From positions 62,001 through 126,000 of the forward strand of contig NZ_BDME01000001.1 in assembly GCF_002335445.1 (NCBI RefSeq): a stretch of DNA of 64,000 nt, given 5' to 3'. A model generated the notes under the pieces. That model ran no database searches, had not been told where the DNA came from, and saw only the letters and a list, made by a program, of their open reading frames with translations. The DNA comes from Lebetimonas natsushimae (GTDB taxonomy: Bacteria; Campylobacterota; Campylobacteria; Campylobacterales; Nautiliaceae). A program made the translations under genes and the position numbers. Shown one piece after another: positions 24,872 through 33,992 of the stretch (within the stretch, counting starts at the first letter, position 1; each line of letters begins with the position of its first letter).

Positions 24872-25950
24872 AATTTTGTATGTATAATGTAACTACTGCA
24901 ATAAAAACAGGCGGAATTGAAACTTTTTATTGGGAAGTTAGTAAAGAGTTGATTAAAAAAGGATTTGAAACTGAAATAATTAGTGGAAAAGGAAATTATA
25001 TAAAATATCAGGAAATTCCATTAAAAATGTTTGATTTTACTAAAAGGAATAAAGTTATTAATTTGGGTAATAGATTTAGAAAGTGGGGAGAGAGGATTAG
25101 TTTTTTTAAAAATGCTTATTCTTATTTAAAAAATCAAAAATATGATGTTTTTTTAATTCATAAACCATTGGATTTTTTTAGTTGTTATTTTATGAAAAAA
25201 ATTAATCCCAATATAAAAACAATATTTATATCCGGAGGAGAAGATTTTTATGGCTTTGATAAATTTTTTTCTAAATATGTAGATTATATGTTTGCTGTAA
25301 GTAAGGCAAATAAGGAAATAATTGAAAACAGATATAAAAGAAAAGTAAAGCTTTTATATAACGGAGTTGATATTGATGTATTTAGAAAAGATGAAGTTGT
25401 TAGAAATGAAATGAAAAAAAAATATAATTTAGAGGATAAAAAGGTTTTATTAAGTGTGGGAAGAATTGAAGGTTGGAAAGGATTTAATTTAGTCATAGAA
25501 ATACTGCCTGAATTACCAGAAGAGTTTGTATATATTTTAATAGGTAAAGGAAAAGAGTTAGAAAATTTAAAAAAACTTGCAAAAAAATTAAATGTGGAAA
25601 ATAGAGTTTTGTTTTTAGGAGAAATAGAAAATAAAGAACTTTTTAAATATATAAATATGGCTGATTTATTTATTCAACCAAGTATAGGGCATGAAGCATT
25701 TGGTATTACATTAATTGAAGCAATGGCTTGCGGTGTTCCTGTTATTGCAAGTAGAAATGGAGGAATGAAAGAGATTGTGAAAGATAATGAAAATGGATTT
25801 TTATTTGAAATAAATAATAAACAAGAACTAAAAGAAAAAATTTTAAAAGCAATAGATATGAAATTTAATACACGTGAATATGTAAAAAATAATTTTACCT
25901 GGGAAATTACAGTAAATAATTTATTGAAGGGAATTAATGTTGAAATTTAA
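24868..25950 (+). CDS. Family 4 glycosyltransferase
   Basis: This 360-aa GT-B enzyme starts at TTG. It has the N-terminal block AIKTGGIETFYWEVSKEL, LLSVGRIEGWKG at about 190 and the donor site FIQPSIGHEAFGITLIEAMA followed by SRNGGMKEI. It adds an unknown sugar in LOS core assembly. A run of nine A lies at 25414-25422. It overlaps the upstream gene by 4 bp and the ligase-like gene by 14 bp. Confidence 0.8.
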   Translation: MKFCMYNVTTAIKTGGIETFYWEVSKELIKKGFETEIISGKGNYIKYQEIPLKMFDFTKRNKVINLGNRFRKWGERISFFKNAYSYLKNQKYDVFLIHKPLDFFSCYFMKKINPNIKTIFISGGEDFYGFDKFFSKYVDYMFAVSKANKEIIENRYKRKVKLLYNGVDIDVFRKDEVVRNEMKKKYNLEDKKVLLSVGRIEGWKGFNLVIEILPELPEEFVYILIGKGKELENLKKLAKKLNVENRVLFLGEIENKELFKYINMADLFIQPSIGHEAFGITLIEAMACGVPVIASRNGGMKEIVKDNENGFLFEINNKQELKEKILKAIDMKFNTREYVKNNFTWEITVNNLLKGINVEI

Positions 25951-27160
25951 TGAAAAAACAATAAATTATATAAAGATGTTTTTTTTATCTCTTTTTTTAT
26001 TTGGGTTTTTAATTAACGGACTAAGTTTTATAAAATACTTTGGTTTATATGGGGCAATTTTATTTTATTTAATAGATTTATTTTTTAATTTTGAAAAGAT
26101 TAGAAATCTTTATTTAAATTTTTACAAACAAGAAAAAATTCTTTTTATTATACTTTTTTTAATTCTATTTTCCATTATTGTTTCTATTATTTTTTCATTT
26201 TCAAATTCTCTGCCTTCTTGGAGAGAATTTAGAATAGAATTTTTAAATATATTTTTATTTATGTTAATAAGCTTAAGTATAGAAAAAAAAGAAATAAAAA
26301 AGTTTTTTTTTATTTCTATAATTTTAGCTTTTGTTTTTGATGCGTTTAAATTTGGATATGAATATATAAAAATTAATCCTAATTTAAATTTTTCTATTAG
26401 ATTAGAAAGACTTTCTGCAGTTTATTTTGAGATATTAATTCCTTTTGTGTTTATTTCTTTTTTTCTATTAAAGAATAAAATTATTAAAATATTTTTAGTT
26501 GTTATTTTTTTATTGGCTTTATTTGAGCTGTTTTTAACAGGAGCAAGAGGTGCATGGGGAAGTGTATTATTTGAATTACTCTTAATTTCTTTATTAATAG
26601 GTTTGAAATTTAATTATAAAAAAATATTTGTATATTTGGGATGGTTATTTATTGTATTAATAGTTTCTGGAATTTTTGTTTACAAAAATTCTAATTTAAT
26701 ACAAACTAAAATACATCAAGGATTTAATCCAAATGGAAGAGATAAAATAATTAAAACAAGATTTCCTATATTTTTAAAACATGGTAATTTTTTAACAGGA
26801 ATAGGAGGTCCCGGTAATTATCAGTATAACGAATTTTTAAATTATTATAAAGCACCAAAGATTTTGGGGGTAAAAGAAAAAAATAAATTTCATTATTGGT
26901 CTGATGAGCCGTTTTTACTTCAGATTTTTTATAAAGAAGGTATTTTAGTGTTATTTGTATTTTTATTATTTAGTGGTATATTTATTTATAAGTTATATAA
27001 AAATCTAAATTTTTATACTTTAGCAATTTTAGCTTCATTTATTGGATATTATTTTGTAAGAGGGTTAGCTGAAGGTAGGAATTTTAAATATTTAGTTTTA
27101 TATTTTACGCTTTATTTAATATGTAAGGATAAAAATGAAAATAGCTTATGTGTATCCTGA
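25937..27160 (+). CDS. waaL: O-antigen ligase-like membrane protein (WaaL family)
   Basis: This 407-aa polytopic protein has roughly ten hydrophobic segments and a large periplasmic loop around residues 250-320 (HQGFNPNGRDKII to GVKEKNKFHYWSDEP). This is the Wzy_C/WaaL topology. The LTGARGAWGS block before the loop matches the conserved Arg region of ligases. WaaL joins undecaprenyl-linked glycan to lipid A-core in the periplasm. A Wzy polymerase cannot be ruled out, but placement in the core locus favours ligase. The sequence is extremely AT-rich. It overlaps both neighbours. Confidence 0.75.
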   Translation: MLKFNEKTINYIKMFFLSLFLFGFLINGLSFIKYFGLYGAILFYLIDLFFNFEKIRNLYLNFYKQEKILFIILFLILFSIIVSIIFSFSNSLPSWREFRIEFLNIFLFMLISLSIEKKEIKKFFFISIILAFVFDAFKFGYEYIKINPNLNFSIRLERLSAVYFEILIPFVFISFFLLKNKIIKIFLVVIFLLALFELFLTGARGAWGSVLFELLLISLLIGLKFNYKKIFVYLGWLFIVLIVSGIFVYKNSNLIQTKIHQGFNPNGRDKIIKTRFPIFLKHGNFLTGIGGPGNYQYNEFLNYYKAPKILGVKEKNKFHYWSDEPFLLQIFYKEGILVLFVFLLFSGIFIYKLYKNLNFYTLAILASFIGYYFVRGLAEGRNFKYLVLYFTLYLICKDKNENSLCVS

Positions 27161-28202
27161 AAAATTACCTTCAAAAAAGGCAAGGGCTATTTCTGTAGTA
27201 AATACAGCATGTGAGCTTTCTAAAATTGTTGATACAACTTTAATTTATGAAAAAAACGGTGATAATGTTTTGGATTTTTATGGAATAAATTGTAATTTAA
27301 ATTTAAAACCTGTTTCAAGAAAATTTATAATAAGAAGTAATAAAATTTTTAATTTTAATCTTAAAAAAGAAATTAAAAAATATGATTATTTTTATGTAAG
27401 GCATTTGAAAACAGCTGAATTTTTAATCAAAAACGGAGCTAATGTAATTTTTGAATCACATGAAATTTTTCAAATAAAAAATAAAAAAATTAAAGAAATA
27501 GAAAATTTTGTGTATAAAAATGCTAAAGGATTAGTGTTTATTAATGAAAATTTGCAAAAAAAAGCCAAAAAATTTTTTAATTTTACTATTCCAAGTAAAA
27601 TTATTCGTAATGGTTGCGGATTTAAAGTAGATTTTATTAAAAAAGATTTTTCAAAATTAAATGAAATTTATTATATAGGAAATTTTTATAAATGGAAAGG
27701 AGTCGATTTTTTAATTGAAGCCGTAAAAGGTTTGAATATAACATTAAAAATTGTTGGTGATGGGGAGAGAAAAAATGAATTATTAAATAAAGCATCTAAA
27801 AATGTTAAATTTTTAGGATATAAATCTCAAAATGAGATTGTAAATATTCTTAAAAACTCCAAAATCACAGTTATTCCTAATATTCCCACTATTGATTCTG
27901 AATTTTCAACACCTATTAAACTTTACGAATATTTAATGACTTCAAATGTTGTATTGGCCAGTGATTTTCCTACAATTCAAGAAATAATAAAAGATGGAGA
28001 AAATGGATTTTTATTTAAAGCAGGAGATAAAAAAGATTTCTTAAAAAAATTAAATTATATTTTATCCCTGCCGCAAAAAGAATTAGAAACAATTTCAAGA
28101 AATGCTTATAAAACAGGGAAGCGGTTTACTTGGAAAAACAGGGCTAAACAGATAGTTAAATTTATTAAGGAAATTGATGAAAATAACATTTCTTCGTCTT
28201 AA
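27135..28202 (+). CDS. Family 4 glycosyltransferase
   Basis: This 355-aa GT-B enzyme begins with MKIAYVYPEKLPSKKARAIS, a variant acceptor loop typical of GT4 proteins. The donor half contains IYYIGNFYKWKGVDFLIEAV (about 180-199), STPIKLYEYL and GENGFLFKAGD. The canonical EAMA segment is replaced by KLYEYLMTSNVVLASDF, as in the capsular GT4 subgroup that keeps a single Glu. The sugar is unknown. It overlaps the ligase-like gene by 26 bp. Confidence 0.78.
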   Translation: MKIAYVYPEKLPSKKARAISVVNTACELSKIVDTTLIYEKNGDNVLDFYGINCNLNLKPVSRKFIIRSNKIFNFNLKKEIKKYDYFYVRHLKTAEFLIKNGANVIFESHEIFQIKNKKIKEIENFVYKNAKGLVFINENLQKKAKKFFNFTIPSKIIRNGCGFKVDFIKKDFSKLNEIYYIGNFYKWKGVDFLIEAVKGLNITLKIVGDGERKNELLNKASKNVKFLGYKSQNEIVNILKNSKITVIPNIPTIDSEFSTPIKLYEYLMTSNVVLASDFPTIQEIIKDGENGFLFKAGDKKDFLKKLNYILSLPQKELETISRNAYKTGKRFTWKNRAKQIVKFIKEIDENNISSS

Positions 28203-29190
28203 AAAAAACCCTTTCGGGGGAGCTGAGAGATATTTGGAAAGACTATCAAATGAATTGAAAAAAGAAAATATTGATTTTGAAATAATTAATTGTAGTTGTC
28301 CTAAATTTATACCCGGTTTCCTAAAAGCTATTTGGTTTAATGTGCAGGTATGTTTGAATAAAAAAGATAAATTTTATTTTTCTCTTGAAAGAATCACGTG
28401 TCCGGATATCTACAGGGCGGGTGACGGGGTACACAGGGCTTTTTTGGAGATTAAAAAATCTTTTAATCCTTTGCATTTTGTATATCTTTTTATAGAAAAA
28501 AGAATGTTTAAGAATGCCAAAAAAATAATTGCAAATTCTAAAATGGTTAAAAATCAGATAATTAAATATTATGGGATAGATGAAAATAAAATCAAAGTTA
28601 TTTATAATGGAATTCCTCTAAAGGAAAAAGTTGATTTTAGTGATATAAAAAAAGAATTTAATTTAAACAATGAAAAAATTATTCTTTTTGTTGGGAGCGG
28701 GTTTGAGAGAAAAGGTGTGAAAAAGGCAATTGATATTGTTTCGAATATTAAAGGAAATTTTAAATTCATTGTTGTAGGAAAAGAAAAAAACATTTCATTT
28801 TATAAAAATTATGCAAAAGAAAAAGGAGTTAATGCAATTTTTACAGGTCCAAGAGGTGATGTTGATAAATTTTTTGGAGTGGCCGATATATTTTTATTTC
28901 CTACAAAATATGAGCCGTTCAGTAATGTGGTATTAGAAGCTATGAATTTTGAATGTGTGATTTTTACAACAAAACAAAACGGGGCTAGTGAAATTTTGCC
29001 GGAATTTAATGTAATGGAAAATCCCAATGATTTAAGTGTTGTAGAAAAAATAAATATCCTTTTTAAAAATGATAAAATTTTAGAAGAAAAAAAACGGGAA
29101 ATGAAAGAAATATCAAAACAATTCAGTATAGAAAAAAATGTAAGAGAGACTATTAAGGTAATAAATGAAATTTTTAAAAAAAGATATTGA
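28177..29190 (+). CDS. Family 4 glycosyltransferase, WaaG-like
   Basis: This protein of about 337 aa has NPFGGAERYLERLSNEL at the N-terminus, SLERITCPDIYRAGDGVHRA near residue 68 and FVGSGFERKGVKKAI near 171. All three resemble WaaG, which adds the first outer-core glucose to heptose II. The donor-site block is FPTKYEPFSNVVLEAM. ATG 28177 is preferred over TTG 28174 because AAGGA lies 5 bp before the TTG. It overlaps its neighbours by 26 bp on each side. Glucose as donor is inferred from the resemblance. Confidence 0.8.
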   Translation: MKITFLRLKKNPFGGAERYLERLSNELKKENIDFEIINCSCPKFIPGFLKAIWFNVQVCLNKKDKFYFSLERITCPDIYRAGDGVHRAFLEIKKSFNPLHFVYLFIEKRMFKNAKKIIANSKMVKNQIIKYYGIDENKIKVIYNGIPLKEKVDFSDIKKEFNLNNEKIILFVGSGFERKGVKKAIDIVSNIKGNFKFIVVGKEKNISFYKNYAKEKGVNAIFTGPRGDVDKFFGVADIFLFPTKYEPFSNVVLEAMNFECVIFTTKQNGASEILPEFNVMENPNDLSVVEKINILFKNDKILEEKKREMKEISKQFSIEKNVRETIKVINEIFKKRY

Positions 29191-29644
29191 AGTAAATTTT
29201 GGAAAAATTTCTTTGAAAGAAATGTTGTTTGATGATAAATTTAAACTGCTTCTTTTTTACAGATTAGCAAATTATTATATTTATAAACCACAAAAAAATC
29301 CTATTGAAAGATTCTTGCAAAGTATATTTAATAAATTTTTTAAATATTATTCAAAAAAATTTTGTATGGATTTTAAGGCAAAAGTAAAAATAGGATATGG
29401 ATTATATATTCCTCACCCAATAGGAATAGTCATTAACGGTAAATCTGTTATTGGTAATAACTGTACAATAATGCAGCAAGTTACTTTGGGTAATGATTTG
29501 ATAGAAATTAATAAAGCGCCTATTGTCGGGGATAATGTAAAAATTGGTGCTAATGCGGTAGTAACTAAAGATATACCTGATAATTGTGTGGTAGCGGGAG
29601 TGCCTGCTAAAATTATTAGGAGATTAGATGAAGTTATTAATTGA
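29165..29644 (+). CDS. Serine-acetyltransferase-like hexapeptide O-acetyltransferase
   Basis: This 159-aa left-handed beta-helix protein has hexapeptide repeats from about residue 78 (GYGLYIPHPIGIVINGKSVI) and the catalytic-region HPIGIVI. The C-terminal VVAGVPAKIIRR is typical of acetyltransferases of this class. The N-terminal helical region (about 1-60) is shorter than in CysE. Placed between WaaG-like and WaaF genes, it most likely acetylates an LOS sugar with acetyl-CoA. Serine acetylation for cysteine synthesis is the alternative but does not fit the context. Confidence 0.75.
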   Translation: MKFLKKDIEVNFGKISLKEMLFDDKFKLLLFYRLANYYIYKPQKNPIERFLQSIFNKFFKYYSKKFCMDFKAKVKIGYGLYIPHPIGIVINGKSVIGNNCTIMQQVTLGNDLIEINKAPIVGDNVKIGANAVVTKDIPDNCVVAGVPAKIIRRLDEVIN

Positions 29645-30512
29645 ACCTCCAACCTGGCTTGGCGATGCGGTTATGGCAAGCGGGGCGATAAACAGACTTC
29701 TTGAATATTTTAAACCGGATAAATCTGTTCTTTTTGGTAGTTTTGTATCAACTGAGCTTTTTAAAAGTAAATTTGATGAAGTTATAGTAGATGACAGAAA
29801 TCACAGATTCAGTCAGTTTTTTAAAATCCCAAGGGTTGATTTGTTTATAAGTTTCAGGGGAAGTTTATATTCCAAACTAATAGGTTTAAAATCAAGAAGG
29901 TATTTTACATTTGATAACAAATTTTCAGGACATATGGTAGAAAAATATTCAAAATATGTTAACAATATTATAAAAGAAAACAGAATTTATCCTCCAAAAC
30001 TTGATTTTAAACCTTTTGAATTTGTAAAGCCAACAATCGGTATTAATCCGGGGGCAACTTACGGCAGTGCAAAGAGGTGGTATCCTGAAAAGTTTGCCGA
30101 AGTTGGAAATTATTTTAAAGATTACAGACTAATTATTTTTGGAGGGCCAGGGGAAGAGGAAATAGCAAAAGATATTGAAAAAAATCTTTCTCATTCTGAT
30201 GTTTTGAATTTATGTGGGAGATTAAGTATCAAGCAGCTTTGCGAATATATAGGTGGACTTAAATTATTTATTACAAACGATTCTGGTCCTATGCATATAG
30301 CGGCAGCTTACAATGTACCGATTGTGGCAATATTTGGGCCGACTGATTACAAAGAGACAAGCCCCTGGAGTAAAAATTATAAAATAGTCACCAAAAATTT
30401 GGAATGTGCTCCGTGTAAAAAAAGGGAATGTCCTTTAAAAACGCATGAATGTATGAAAAGCATTGAAGCTGATGAGGTTATAAAAGCGGCGGAGGAACTG
30501 TTAAATGGATAA
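29628..30512 (+). CDS. waaF: Lipopolysaccharide heptosyltransferase II
   Basis: This 294-aa family 9 enzyme begins [20 protein letters not shown], matching the WaaF N-terminal motif (xWLGDxVM). It has the donor block [19 protein letters not shown] and the C-terminal [10 protein letters not shown] Cys block. It adds the second heptose of the inner core. It directly precedes gmhB, hldD, hldE and gmhA, which make its ADP-heptose donor. Its TAA stop lies within heptamer repeat R6, and the next gene's ATG comes before it. Confidence 0.9.
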   Translation: MKLLIEPPTWLGDAVMASGAINRLLEYFKPDKSVLFGSFVSTELFKSKFDEVIVDDRNHRFSQFFKIPRVDLFISFRGSLYSKLIGLKSRRYFTFDNKFSGHMVEKYSKYVNNIIKENRIYPPKLDFKPFEFVKPTIGINPGATYGSAKRWYPEKFAEVGNYFKDYRLIIFGGPGEEEIAKDIEKNLSHSDVLNLCGRLSIKQLCEYIGGLKLFITNDSGPMHIAAAYNVPIVAIFGPTDYKETSPWSKNYKIVTKNLECAPCKKRECPLKTHECMKSIEADEVIKAAEELLNG

Positions 30513-30539
30513 TGGAAAATGGATAATGGAAAATGAAAA
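30505..30539 (+). repeat. Heptamer repeat copy R6 (waaF stop / gmhB start)
   Basis: Five contiguous units read ATGGATA, ATGGAAA, ATGGATA, ATGGAAA, ATGAAAA. The waaF stop codon (30510-30512) and the gmhB ATG (30505) are both inside it. It is the cleanest copy in the window and shows the 7-bp period directly. Confidence 0.85.
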
Positions 30540-31017
30540 GATAAAAGCTGCATTTTTGGACAGGGACGGAGTAATAAACATAGATAAAAATTATGTTCAT
30601 AAAATAGAGGATTTTGAATTTAAAGACGGGATATTCGATTTATTGAAACTACTTCAAGATAAAGGATTTGTTTTATTTGTAGTAACAAATCAGTCGGGAA
30701 TAGGCAGGGGATATTACACTCTTGAAGATTTTAAAAAATTAACGGATTATATGTTAAATGAATTAAAAAAAAGAGGAATTAAAATAAAAGAGGTTGCTTT
30801 TTGTCCCCATCATCCGGGTGTTAATTGTGAATGCAGAAAACCAAAACCGGGGATGATACTTAATCTGGCTAAAAAATATAATATTGATTTAAAACATTCC
30901 ATTTTAATAGGAGATAAGCAAAGCGATATAGAAGCCGGAAAGAATGCAGGAGTTGGTAAAACATATTTAGTGGAAGATTCTTTATTTGATATAATTGAAA
31001 AAATCAAAAAGGAATGA
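30505..31017 (+). CDS. gmhB: D-glycero-beta-D-manno-heptose-1,7-bisphosphate 7-phosphatase
   Basis: This 170-aa HAD-family phosphatase has the nucleophile motif [11 protein letters not shown] (about residues 15-25), VTNQSG (motif II), a zinc-binding [14 protein letters not shown] block and GDKQSDIEA (motif III/IV). It removes the 7-phosphate in ADP-heptose synthesis. The first 12 residues ([12 protein letters not shown]) are encoded by the heptamer repeat and are absent from the usual family start. A strong GGAGGA lies 8 bp before ATG 30505, which supports that start, although ATG 30526 is possible. It overlaps waaF by 8 bp. Confidence 0.92.
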   Translation: MDNGKWIMENEKIKAAFLDRDGVINIDKNYVHKIEDFEFKDGIFDLLKLLQDKGFVLFVVTNQSGIGRGYYTLEDFKKLTDYMLNELKKRGIKIKEVAFCPHHPGVNCECRKPKPGMILNLAKKYNIDLKHSILIGDKQSDIEAGKNAGVGKTYLVEDSLFDIIEKIKKE

Positions 31018-31018
31018 A

Positions 31019-32011
31019 ATGAAATATGCGGATATTGATTTTAATAATAAAACTATCCTCGTTACCGGTGGGGCAGGATTTATAGGAAGTAATCTTGCTT
31101 TTTATTTTCAGGAAAATTATCCGGACGCAAAAGTTATAATCTTTGATAAATTCAGAAATGAAGAGACTTTTTCAAACGGAAATTTAAAATCATTTGGCCA
31201 TTTTAAAAATTTAATAGGATTTAATGGGATAGTAATCAGCGGGGATATTACAAATAAGGAAGATTTGGAAAGACTTGAAGAGTATGATATCGATTATATT
31301 TTCCATGAAGCTGCAATTTCAGACACAACCGTTTTAGACCAGAAAATAATGATAGATACAAATGTAAATGCTTTTAAAGATTTGCTTGATTTGGCGATTA
31401 AAAAAGATGCGAGTATGATTTATGCAAGTTCTGCTGCTACATATGGAAATTCTAAAATATTTAAAGTGGGATATGAACATCCTAACAATGTATACGGGTT
31501 TAGTAAACTAATGATGGATAATCTGGCAAAAGAGTATTATGATAAATTAAAAGTTGTAGGGCTCAGGTATTTTAACGTATACGGTCCAAGGGAGTATTTT
31601 AAAAATAAAACGGCTTCAATGGTACTTCAGTTTGGACTTCAACTATTAAAGGGCGAGAGTGCAAAACTGTTTGAGGGAAGCGATAAAATAAAAAGGGATT
31701 TCATTTATGTTGAAGATGTGATTCAGGCAAATATAAAAGCCTGTGAGGCTAAAAAAAACGGCGTTTATAATGTAGGAACCGGAATTGCCAGAAGTTTTCA
31801 GGATATTGTGTATATATTAAAAAAAGAGCTTAACATAGAGAGAGTTGATGTTTATATTCCAAATCCTTATGCAAAACAGTATCAGTATTTTACCCAGGCC
31901 GATATTGAAGATACAAAAAAATATTTGGGGTATAATCCAAGATTCAGTTTAGAAGAAGGGATAAAAGCATATATTCCTGAAATAATCAGAATTTATGAAG
32001 AAGTAAAATGA
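31019..32011 (+). CDS. hldD: ADP-L-glycero-D-manno-heptose 6-epimerase
   Basis: This 330-aa extended SDR has the NAD(P)-binding motif TGGAGFIGSN near residue 14, the catalytic pair YGFSK (Tyr-x3-Lys) near 160 and Ser in YASSAATYGNS. It converts ADP-D-glycero- to ADP-L-glycero-manno-heptose, the donor for WaaC and WaaF. I chose ATG 31019 because AAAAAGGA lies 5-6 bp upstream; the frame open from 30995 would add eight residues overlapping gmhB. It overlaps hldE by 4 bp. Confidence 0.93.
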   Translation: MKYADIDFNNKTILVTGGAGFIGSNLAFYFQENYPDAKVIIFDKFRNEETFSNGNLKSFGHFKNLIGFNGIVISGDITNKEDLERLEEYDIDYIFHEAAISDTTVLDQKIMIDTNVNAFKDLLDLAIKKDASMIYASSAATYGNSKIFKVGYEHPNNVYGFSKLMMDNLAKEYYDKLKVVGLRYFNVYGPREYFKNKTASMVLQFGLQLLKGESAKLFEGSDKIKRDFIYVEDVIQANIKACEAKKNGVYNVGTGIARSFQDIVYILKKELNIERVDVYIPNPYAKQYQYFTQADIEDTKKYLGYNPRFSLEEGIKAYIPEIIRIYEEVK

Positions 32012-33396
32012 TAGCAGTTATCGGTGATTTTATGATAGACCATTATTTATGGGGGAAAAGCAGCAGAATTTCCCCTGAAGCACCGGTGCCTGTGGTTGAA
32101 GTGGAAAAAGAAGAAGACAGGCTCGGAGGTGCCGGTAATGTTGTAAATAATTTAATAACTCTCGGAGCGGATGTACTGGTTTCAAGTGTTATTGGCAGAA
32201 ATTCAAGAAGAATGTTAAAACTGGTAGAAGAAAAAAACATTGATACAAACGGGGTTTTTATAGACAAATCCCGTGAAACAATTATAAAAAGCAGAGTTAT
32301 AGCTTCTCACCAGCAGGTAATCAGGTATGACAGGGAAACCATTAATCCAATCAGTGAAGAATATGAAAATAAAATAATTGAGTATTTAAATAAGTATATA
32401 CAAAATATAGAAATAATTCTGCTTAGCGACTACGAAAAAGGTGTTTTGACAAAAAGTTTAACACAAAAAATAATTAAACTTGCAAACAGGTTTAATAAAA
32501 AGCTTATAATTGACCCTAAAAAAGATTTTTCAAAATATGTAAATGCATGGATGTTAAAACCAAATAAAAAAGAACTTGAAACCGCTTCCGGCATGCAAAT
32601 AAAGAATAAAGACGATTTGATAAAAGCCGGATGGAAAGTCAAAAAAGACCTTAATTTAGATTATCTTTTAGTGACTCTCAGTGAAGATGGAATGGCCCTT
32701 TTTGCTGATGAATATATAGAAGTTCCGACCCTTGCAAGAGAAGTATATGATGTAACAGGGGCCGGAGATACAGTTTTGGCATCTCTTGGGTTTTATTTGA
32801 GTAAAAGTGATGATTTGGTAAATGCAATGCATTTCGCAAATGCCGCGGCGGCTGTAGTAGTTGGAAAACTTGGAAGTGCAACCGTTACACTTGAAGAAAT
32901 TAAGGAAACTCAGAGAAGGATTGATAACAGCGTAGATTATAAAATAGTGGATTTTAATACAATTGAAAAAATAGCAAATGAATTAAGAAGCGAAAATAAA
33001 AAGATAGTTTTTACAAACGGTTGTTTCGATATTTTGCATATAGGGCATGTGAAGTATCTGCAAAAAGCCAAAACACTTGGTGATAAACTAATAGTCGGTG
33101 TTAATTCCAATGAATCTGTAAAAAGATTAAAAGGGCCAAGTAGGCCTGTAAATGATGAATATGACAGAGCTTATCTTTTGGCAAGTTTGGAAGTTGTGGA
33201 TTATGTTGTAATTTTTGATGAAGATACTCCTTACGAATTAATAAAAAGAATTAAACCAGATATTTTGGTAAAAGGCGCCGATTATAAAAACAAAGAGGTT
33301 GTAGGAAGTGATATTGCTAAAGAAGTAAAATTAATTGATTTTGTCGAGGGAAAGAGTACCACTAATATTATTAAAAAAGTGAAAAATGAAAAGTGA
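32008..33396 (+). CDS. hldE: Bifunctional heptose 7-phosphate kinase / heptose 1-phosphate adenylyltransferase
   Basis: This 462-aa fusion has an N-terminal ribokinase-family domain (about 1-305; RLGGAGNVVNN near 33 and DVTGAGDTVLA near 245). A C-terminal cytidylyltransferase-like domain (about 325-462) has FTNGCFDILHIGHVKYL. It phosphorylates heptose 7-phosphate at C1 and adenylylates the product after GmhB action. Its TGA stop and last codons (VKNEK) are inside heptamer repeat R7. It sits in an unbroken gmhB-hldD-hldE-gmhA set. Confidence 0.95.
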   Translation: MIAVIGDFMIDHYLWGKSSRISPEAPVPVVEVEKEEDRLGGAGNVVNNLITLGADVLVSSVIGRNSRRMLKLVEEKNIDTNGVFIDKSRETIIKSRVIASHQQVIRYDRETINPISEEYENKIIEYLNKYIQNIEIILLSDYEKGVLTKSLTQKIIKLANRFNKKLIIDPKKDFSKYVNAWMLKPNKKELETASGMQIKNKDDLIKAGWKVKKDLNLDYLLVTLSEDGMALFADEYIEVPTLAREVYDVTGAGDTVLASLGFYLSKSDDLVNAMHFANAAAAVVVGKLGSATVTLEEIKETQRRIDNSVDYKIVDFNTIEKIANELRSENKKIVFTNGCFDILHIGHVKYLQKAKTLGDKLIVGVNSNESVKRLKGPSRPVNDEYDRAYLLASLEVVDYVVIFDEDTPYELIKRIKPDILVKGADYKNKEVVGSDIAKEVKLIDFVEGKSTTNIIKKVKNEK

Positions 33397-33431
33397 AAAA
33401 TTAATAGAAAATGTATAATGAAAAATTGAAA
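33379..33431 (+). repeat. Heptamer repeat copy R7 (hldE stop / gmhA upstream)
   Basis: Units read GTGAAAA, ATGAAAA, GTGAAAA, ATTAATA, a GAAA remnant, then ATGTATA, ATGAAAA, ATTGAAA. It supplies the hldE stop codon and fills the hldE-gmhA gap. An open ATG in it (33411) would extend gmhA but is not the favoured start. Confidence 0.75.
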
Positions 33432-33440
33432 GGATTAAAA

Positions 33441-33992
33441 ATGTTGACTAAATGCTTATACGGGCATATTGAAACGGCTAAAAAAATGGAAAAACTGCTG
33501 CCGGATATTATAAATGCGGCCGAGCTTTGCCTTAGTTCTCTTAAAGACGGTGGCAAGATAATGCTTTGTGGAAACGGCGGGAGTGCTGCGGATTCACAGC
33601 ATATAGCGGCAGAGCTTAGCGGCAGGTTTAAAAAAGAAAGAATGGCCCTTGCCGGTATTGCCCTGACTACCGATACTTCTGCCATAACAGCCATAGGAAA
33701 TGATTATGGATTTGAACAAATCTTTTCAAGGCAAGTTGAGGCTTTGGCAAAAGAGGAAGATACACTTATTGCAATTTCAACAAGCGGAAATTCTGAAAAT
33801 GTGATAAATGCTATCAATTCAGCAAAAAAAATAGGGTGTAAAATAATAACTCTCACTGGGAAAAACGGTGGAAAAATGAAAGATTTGGGAGATGTGAATA
33901 TTGTAATTCCAAGCAATGATACACCCAGAATTCAGGAAATGCATATAATGGTGGGACATATGATATGTGCTTTTATTGATGAAGAGTTTTAA
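33441..33992 (+). CDS. gmhA: Sedoheptulose 7-phosphate isomerase
   Basis: This 183-aa SIS-domain isomerase has [20 protein letters not shown] (about residues 42-61) and [14 protein letters not shown] (about 111-124), the GmhA sugar-phosphate-binding blocks. It converts sedoheptulose 7-phosphate to D-glycero-manno-heptose 7-phosphate, the first step of heptose synthesis. ATG 33441 is chosen because AAAGGA lies 7 bp upstream; the frame from 33411 begins inside repeat R7. Its 3' end overlaps the convergent murG gene by 20 bp. Confidence 0.93.
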   Translation: MLTKCLYGHIETAKKMEKLLPDIINAAELCLSSLKDGGKIMLCGNGGSAADSQHIAAELSGRFKKERMALAGIALTTDTSAITAIGNDYGFEQIFSRQVEALAKEEDTLIAISTSGNSENVINAINSAKKIGCKIITLTGKNGGKMKDLGDVNIVIPSNDTPRIQEMHIMVGHMICAFIDEEF

